In this document: piece by piece, positions 59,183 to 64,000 of the stretch | Layout: every line of letters starts with the position of its first letter | Numbering within the stretch: the first letter of the stretch is position 1 | Origin: an uncultured Roseburia sp. | GTDB taxonomy: Bacteria > Bacillota > Clostridia > Lachnospirales > Lachnospiraceae | Assembly (NCBI GenBank): GCA_900550935.1 | Contig: URUD01000009.1 | Coordinates: 1-64,000 of the forward strand | Direction: 5' to 3' | DNA: 64,000 bases | Made by a program: the position numbers and the translations under genes | Notes under the pieces: generated by a model | Databases searched by the model: none | The model's input: the letters and a program-made list of their open reading frames with translations, nothing else | Told to the model about the DNA's origin: nothing

Positions 59183-61522
59183 CTAGTATAATACGGTTGC
59201 ACTGCCACTTTCCTCAAAAGTCAGGACAACATCAGTTCCATCCATCTGATAATCTGCTCCGCTTACTTTCTTTGGCTCACTCTCATTTACCAGAATAACC
59301 TTGCTGCCGTACGCACTCTCTACGGAAATCTCGTAGCCGTCTTCTTTATGCAACACATGAACGGATGCCTCTTTTTCATTTTCTGTTCCGTAAACTACGG
59401 TCTCTGCCTCTGCTCCTTTTTCCAGTGCATAGACACGGAAAGAAACATCTTTTGCATACGCATAAACTGCATTGTCATTTTTCGCACCGATCGCAACAAT
59501 GCTTCCCTCTCTTGCGTAAAGCGGAATGCTTAAATAACCATGCTTCTCGCGGTACCATCTGCCACCAGTTCTTTCCTCGCCTGTCAGAACAGAAGTCCAT
59601 CTGCCCTCTGGAAGATAATATTCTGCAATGCCATCCTCTCTGAAGATCGGTGCCACAAGGAGCGAATCTCCTAACATATACTGGTCTGCCAGATAGGAAC
59701 AGTTTTTATCCTCTGTAAACTCTAATACCATGCTCCGCATCATTGGAACACCGGTCTTTGATGTCTCGATCGCATTGCGGTAGAGATACGGCATTAAAGA
59801 TGTCTTTAACTGTGCAAAGAAACGTACCACATCAACAGCTTCCTCATCATATGCCCACGGCACACGGTAAGAGGTCGAACCATGCAGTCTGGAATGAGTC
59901 GATAACAGTCCAAATGCACACCATCTCTTATAGACATCCGGTGTCGAAGTGCTCTCAAATCCTCCGATGTCGTGACTCCAGAACCCAAATCCGGAACTGG
60001 TCAAAGATAAGCCGCCGCGCAGGCTCTCCTCCATGGACTCATAATCAGACCAGCAGTCTCCACCCCAGTGTACCGGGAATTTCTGACCACCTGCGGTTGC
60101 CGAACGTGCAAAGAGGATCGCATCTTTCTCTCCTTTTTTCTTTTTAATAACCTCATATACGGTCTTGTTGTAAAGATAAGTATAATAATTGTGCATTTTT
60201 ACCGGATCGGAACCATCGTAATATACCGCATCGGTCGGAATACGCTCGCCAAAATCCGTCTTAAAGCAATCCACGCCCATATCGAGCAGTGCCTCTAATT
60301 TCTTTCCATACCATTCACGGGCTGCCGGATTGGTAAAATCTACGATCGCCAGTCCCGGCTGCCACATATCCCACTGCCATACATCACCGTTTGGACGTTT
60401 TAAGAAGTAGCCGCCCTTTACGCCCTCCTCAAACATGGAGGATTCCTGTCCAACGTAACTGTTGATCCAGACACAGATCTTTAGACCCTTTTTCTTTAAC
60501 CGTGCTAACATTCCTTCCGGGTCCGGGAACACTCTGGAATCCCAGGTAAAGTCGCACCAGTTGAAATCTTTCATCCAGAAGCAGTCAAAGTGGAATACGG
60601 AAAGCGGTATCTTTCTCTCCAGCATTCCATCCACAAATTTATTGACCGTATCTTCATCATAATTGGTCGTAAAGGAAGTAGACAGCCATAAACCAAATGT
60701 CCACGGTGCCGGAAGGGATGGTTTTCCGGTAATATCGGTATAACGCATCAGAACTTCTTTCATTGTCGGTCCGTTGATCAGAAAATAATCAAGGCTTTCT
60801 CCCGGAACCGAAAACTCCACTTTGGTTACCATCTCCGTTGCCACTTCAAAGGAAACCCGCTCCGGATGATTTACAAAGACACCATATCCTCTGTTTGATA
60901 CATAAAATGGAATGTTCTTATAGGACTGCTCCGTGGAAGTACCGCCATCTTCATTCCAGATATCCACACTCTGTCCATTTTTTACAAATGCGGAGAAACG
61001 TTCTCCAAGACCATAGATCAGTTCTCCCACCGACAGGGAAAGCTGCTCTCTCATGTAGGCATCTTCCGGTCCCTTATCATAGGCAAATCCTTTCCAGTCC
61101 GTTTTCATATATGCAAGGTCTCTCCAGCCGCTTGCTGTGATCTTTTCTGATCCGCGGTAGAATATCATGGCACCATTGCCCTTTTCCACCTCAATGCGCA
61201 GGGTACCACTTGATACGATCAGTTTTTCCTCCGTTTCTTCTGCTTTCAGATTTCCGGTCTGTGGTGCTGCAATTTCAAAGGAAGGTGCTTTTTTCTGCAC
61301 GCCCATATGATGATAGGTCTGCACACGCAAAACCTCCGGATAAGGTGCCGTGATCTGAATGGTCAGATTGATACCTCCTAAGGTATCCCCTCTGTGTCCA
61401 ATGTGGCTCGTCGGCGCACATATTGTCACCATATCCTGTTCTATTTTTGAAAAATACACCTGTGCAGGTGAAAAACATTCACAATTTTCTTTCTGTAACC
61501 AACAACCATTGCTAAACTTCAT
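59183..61522 (-). CDS. GH31 alpha-xylosidase (YicI-like)
   Basis: Cytosolic retaining alpha-glycosidase, most like E. coli YicI alpha-xylosidase. The 779 residues contain the nucleophile Asp in VDCFKTDFGERIPTD (about residue 422) and the acid/base Asp in WGGDCWSDYESM (about 487), close to the YicI positions 416 and 482. Upstream, LSVFHFDCFWMKDFNWCDF fits as well. I chose the ATG at 61522, 6 nt after GGAGGAG; another ATG lies 15 bp earlier. The gene faces the response regulator gene, which probably controls it, and precedes GH3. Confidence 0.93.
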   Translation of the reverse strand: MKFSNGCWLQKENCECFSPAQVYFSKIEQDMVTICAPTSHIGHRGDTLGGINLTIQITAPYPEVLRVQTYHHMGVQKKAPSFEIAAPQTGNLKAEETEEKLIVSSGTLRIEVEKGNGAMIFYRGSEKITASGWRDLAYMKTDWKGFAYDKGPEDAYMREQLSLSVGELIYGLGERFSAFVKNGQSVDIWNEDGGTSTEQSYKNIPFYVSNRGYGVFVNHPERVSFEVATEMVTKVEFSVPGESLDYFLINGPTMKEVLMRYTDITGKPSLPAPWTFGLWLSTSFTTNYDEDTVNKFVDGMLERKIPLSVFHFDCFWMKDFNWCDFTWDSRVFPDPEGMLARLKKKGLKICVWINSYVGQESSMFEEGVKGGYFLKRPNGDVWQWDMWQPGLAIVDFTNPAAREWYGKKLEALLDMGVDCFKTDFGERIPTDAVYYDGSDPVKMHNYYTYLYNKTVYEVIKKKKGEKDAILFARSATAGGQKFPVHWGGDCWSDYESMEESLRGGLSLTSSGFGFWSHDIGGFESTSTPDVYKRWCAFGLLSTHSRLHGSTSYRVPWAYDEEAVDVVRFFAQLKTSLMPYLYRNAIETSKTGVPMMRSMVLEFTEDKNCSYLADQYMLGDSLLVAPIFREDGIAEYYLPEGRWTSVLTGEERTGGRWYREKHGYLSIPLYAREGSIVAIGAKNDNAVYAYAKDVSFRVYALEKGAEAETVVYGTENEKEASVHVLHKEDGYEISVESAYGSKVILVNESEPKKVSGADYQMDGTDVVLTFEESGSATVLY

Positions 61523-61555
61523 CGTTTTCTCCTCCATTTATTTTCATTTTTGCTC

Positions 61556-61593
61556 ATTGTAGCCTAATTTCCCGGAATAAAATACCCGTGAAA
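61556..61593 (-). promoter_or_regulatory. GH31-GH3 promoter with candidate activator site
   Basis: A -10 TACAAT lies at 61556-61561 (minus strand). No good -35 is present; instead an inverted repeat TTTCCCGG/CCGTGAAA (61568-61575 and 61586-61593, one mismatch) occupies that place. This fits a promoter that needs the divergent AraC-type regulator. Confidence 0.55.
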
Positions 61594-61617
61594 CTGTAGA
61601 TAAAACACCCCACAAAT

Positions 61618-61646
61618 TTGACAAATCTGCAGTCCAATTTTATAAT
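61618..61646 (+). promoter_or_regulatory. Promoter of the response regulator gene
   Basis: Perfect consensus TTGACA, 17-nt spacer, TATAAT on the plus strand, 34 bp before the start codon. It shows that the reading frame upstream of 61681 is not coding. Confidence 0.85.
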
Positions 61647-61680
61647 TATCTATCAGTATCAGAGACAGGAGTGTAGTGTT

Positions 61681-63231
61681 ATGTATCATATTTTTATTGC
61701 GGATGACGAAGCGATCATCCGTGAGGGATTAAAGTGTCTTTTAGATTATGAATCGCTTGGTTTTACCATAGCAGGGGAAGCTGCCAATGGCGAAAGTGCA
61801 TACGAACAAATCATTGCAGCACAGCCGGACGTCGTTCTCCTTGATATCCGCATGCCAAAAATGCTCGGTCTTGATGTGATAAAAAACGCCCGTGAACAGG
61901 GCTTTAAGGGTAAGATCATTATCTTAAGCGGCTATTCTGACTTTAAATATGCACAGGAAGCCATCCGTTACGGTGTCCAGTATTACCTCACGAAACCGAT
62001 CGATGAAGATGAATTAGAAGAGATCCTCTGTGACATCAAAAAACAGCTTGATGAGGAATGTGCCAACGAAAACACGCAGGAACACTACAGACAGAAGGCC
62101 AGAAATACGATCATCCACGATATCTTATCCGGTACTGCCTCCTTCTCTTCTTTTGACCCGAAAGAACTGCAGTTAGATGCCAGTATCTATCAGGTCTTAA
62201 TTTATGAAAAGTACAATCACGACACCGGTGAACTTTCTTATCGTTTCTCCGATCTGCTTCGTGTTACCAATCAGGATTATCATTCCTATGATACAATTTT
62301 TCACAATGGTCAGGAAGTCATCCTGTTAAAAGGGCCGCTCGCCATTCAGAAATTCAATGAATTTTTAGACCGCTATCAGCAGGAAAAACGACCACAGAAG
62401 GATTCTCCGCTTGACAGCCTGTTTATCACCTATGGAAGCTGCGTCTCTTCCTTAAAAGATGTAAGGCTCTCCTACCAGCAGGCAGCATGTCTGCTTACCC
62501 GCCGCTTTTTCTGCGAGCAGGAACAACACACCATCGGCTATTTTGACCTGCCGGAACCGGAACATCTCTCTTCTGTTTTAAGTGATGACCTACAGGAGGA
62601 ATACGCCAATAAACTGTTTGGTTATTTACAGGCATTCAACCGCAATATGCTTGCAGAAACTCTTTCCCATTTGCAGACACAACTCTACAATGCTGCAGAT
62701 TCGATTGCAGAGATCCGGCTTTTCCTGACCGATCTGTTTTTGCAGATCAAGGAACGTATCAACCATCTCTACAACAATGCCAACATCCCTTTTCCAGGCA
62801 ATGCAGAGATCATCAAATCCATTGAGGAACGCTATTATCTCTATGAGATCATCCTCTACCTGACCGAACAGTTTGAACTTGTGATCTCCTCGATTGGAAC
62901 ATCCTCCAGAGAAAGCGTACTGGATGATATATTGCACTATATTAATCATAATTATACAAACAATATCACACTGGAAAATATTGCCCCGCTCTTTGGTTAT
63001 AACAGTTCCTACCTTGGCAAGATCTTTTCCAAGAAAATGGGGCAAAACTTTAACTCCTATGTCGATCAGGTGCGCATCGAACATTCCAAAGAACTGCTTT
63101 TGACAACCGACCTGAAAGTCTATACCATTGCTGAAAAGGTCGGATACCGGAATGTAGATTATTTCCACATCAAATTCAAAAAGAATACCGGGAAAAGCCC
63201 GGCAGAATTCCGCAGGGAAAACAAAGCATAG
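61681..63231 (+). CDS. YesN-type response regulator with AraC DNA-binding domain
   Basis: Transcription regulator of 516 residues: receiver domain at the N-terminus (MYHIFIADDEAIIREGLKCL, phospho-Asp in VVLLDIRMP at about residue 55, Lys in YLTKPIDEDE at about 105), a variable middle part, and a C-terminal AraC/XylS helix-turn-helix pair (LENIAPLFGYNSSYLGKIFS and YTIAEKVGYRNVDYFHIKF). ATG at 61681 follows CAGGAG. Such YesN-type regulators usually work with a YesM-type histidine kinase that senses a sugar; no kinase is in the window. It lies between the divergent GH31-GH3 unit and a convergent GH29. Confidence 0.93.
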   Translation: MYHIFIADDEAIIREGLKCLLDYESLGFTIAGEAANGESAYEQIIAAQPDVVLLDIRMPKMLGLDVIKNAREQGFKGKIIILSGYSDFKYAQEAIRYGVQYYLTKPIDEDELEEILCDIKKQLDEECANENTQEHYRQKARNTIIHDILSGTASFSSFDPKELQLDASIYQVLIYEKYNHDTGELSYRFSDLLRVTNQDYHSYDTIFHNGQEVILLKGPLAIQKFNEFLDRYQQEKRPQKDSPLDSLFITYGSCVSSLKDVRLSYQQAACLLTRRFFCEQEQHTIGYFDLPEPEHLSSVLSDDLQEEYANKLFGYLQAFNRNMLAETLSHLQTQLYNAADSIAEIRLFLTDLFLQIKERINHLYNNANIPFPGNAEIIKSIEERYYLYEIILYLTEQFELVISSIGTSSRESVLDDILHYINHNYTNNITLENIAPLFGYNSSYLGKIFSKKMGQNFNSYVDQVRIEHSKELLLTTDLKVYTIAEKVGYRNVDYFHIKFKKNTGKSPAEFRRENKA

Positions 63232-64000
63232 CTATGCGATCTTTACACGGAGCACAACCGGAACATCCACATAAAAAGGCTCCGTTTTCACATGCAGCCC
63301 CTCACCATCCACATGCCAGGTGAGGGGTTTTTCATACCCTAACACCGTCACGTCTTCGATGATACCGTGAAACTCCGGCACATTCTGATCCGCGCTGTCT
63401 GCTAAGGAACGCACTAAAAATGTGCCATCTTTCGGGCATTTTAGCGCGATCGCATAAATATTTCCATGATTTACGGTAAATCGGTAATCCTGCTCCGTAA
63501 ATTTCGTCTCAGTCTGATCCTGAAACTGTCCTTCTTTCATCCTTGTCGGACCTTCCATCGATCTTCGCCAGACTTTTGCTCCTTTGATTGCCTCTCCATT
63601 GCATCTCATCCAGACTGCCAGATCCATCAGGATCTTTTTATCTCCTTCCGGGATCGTGCCATCTGCCTTCGGTCCGATATTGAGCAGCAGATTTCCATTT
63701 TTGCTCACTACATCTACGAGCGTGCAGATGATCTCACTGCTACTTTTATAATCCAGTGACTGCGTGTAACACCATGAATTTCTTGCCACCGCCGTATCGG
63801 TCTGCCAGGCATAAGGCTTCGCCTCTGCAAAACCTCCACGCTCAACCTCTACAATGCCACTTCCAAACATCATCGCATCATGTTTATAGCAGATGCTGAC
63901 CTGTTTTCCCTGCTGCCGGCCATAGTTATAATAAAATGCCGCCAGTTTCTTCAAATAGGGCTTAAATGCCTCATGCTGGATCCACCAGTCAAAATAGAGC
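63232..64000 (-). CDS. Alpha-L-fucosidase, GH29 (5' end outside window)
   Basis: C-terminal 255 codons of a GH29 alpha-L-fucosidase. The reading frame continues past the window edge (LYFDWWIQHEAFKPYLKKLA, then AFYYNYGRQQGK). Later segments GNLLLNIGPKADGTIPEGDKK (given here as two parts, GNLLLNIGPKADGTIP and EGDKKILMDLA) and the C-terminal beta-sandwich (FLVRSLADSADQNVPEFHGI) match the family. The nucleophile and N-terminus lie outside. It is convergent with the response regulator gene: their stop codons touch without a gap (63229-63234). Confidence 0.9.
   Translation of the reverse strand, partial: LYFDWWIQHEAFKPYLKKLAAFYYNYGRQQGKQVSICYKHDAMMFGSGIVEVERGGFAEAKPYAWQTDTAVARNSWCYTQSLDYKSSSEIICTLVDVVSKNGNLLLNIGPKADGTIPEGDKKILMDLAVWMRCNGEAIKGAKVWRRSMEGPTRMKEGQFQDQTETKFTEQDYRFTVNHGNIYAIALKCPKDGTFLVRSLADSADQNVPEFHGIIEDVTVLGYEKPLTWHVDGEGLHVKTEPFYVDVPVVLRVKIA

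Noticed and set aside
63226..63237. Palindrome GCATAGCTATGC at the meeting stop codons of the regulator and GH29
   Set aside because: It arises from two adjacent TAG stop codons and their neighbours; it is too short for a terminator or operator claim.

Overview
The window looks like chromosome from a spore-forming, anaerobic gut Firmicute of the family Lachnospiraceae; Roseburia/Agathobacter-like is my best guess (inference). Supporting signs are spoIVA, an NfnAB-type flavoprotein pair, T-box control of the trp operon, larBC, bacteriohemerythrin and many intracellular glycoside hydrolases. Most genes lie on the minus strand. I found no rRNA, tRNA, CRISPR array, prophage or insertion sequence.

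Layout. 0-2.3 kb: nfnB (cut by the window edge) and nfnA. 2.3-5.3 kb: a TrpXYZ-type ABC importer. 5.4-8.4 kb: a double-domain hemerythrin and two CobW/G3E GTPases, one fused to a YcgQ-like domain and one with a His/Cys-rich metal-binding repeat. 8.5-11.3 kb: an ABC exporter, a LUD protein and rpsU. 11.4-20.1 kb: alaS, a tiny membrane protein, an MBL-fold protein, a nucleoside deaminase with purine nucleoside phosphorylase, a YczE-type membrane protein and spoIVA. 20.1-26.2 kb: a malto-oligosaccharide operon (binding protein, two permeases, LacI regulator, malQ) without its own ATPase. 26.3-28.8 kb: an XRE/DUF3169-type pair with a clear operator, and a ClC transporter. 28.8-37.9 kb: trpEGCFBAD followed by threonine aldolase and asparaginase, behind a long tryptophan T-box leader. 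37.9-46.2 kb: a TetR-headed galactoside operon (GH2, an unrecognised GT-B-like protein, GPH symporter, GH36). 46.4-48.5 kb: larB-larC. 48.5-54 kb: a decaying arabinan locus with an intact GH51 and an unusual ArsR-type regulator, a GH127 pseudogene with an internal deletion, and GH43 remnants. 54-57 kb: hpt, sfp-type transferase, greA-like, metF and an unknown gene. 57-64 kb: GH3 and GH31, divergent from a YesN/AraC response regulator, then the end of a GH29 fucosidase.

The sugar loci are self-contained: each pairs cytoplasmic glycosidases with a dedicated regulator, and some with a transporter. The most unusual points are the GT-B-like protein inside the alpha/beta-galactosidase operon, the CobW-YcgQ fusion, the winged-helix regulator with a beta-sandwich-like C-terminus at the decaying arabinan locus, the trp leader (tandem Trp codons, a second terminator-like hairpin and an exact 13-nt repeat besides the T-box), and a hairpin that hides the spoIVA ribosome binding site.
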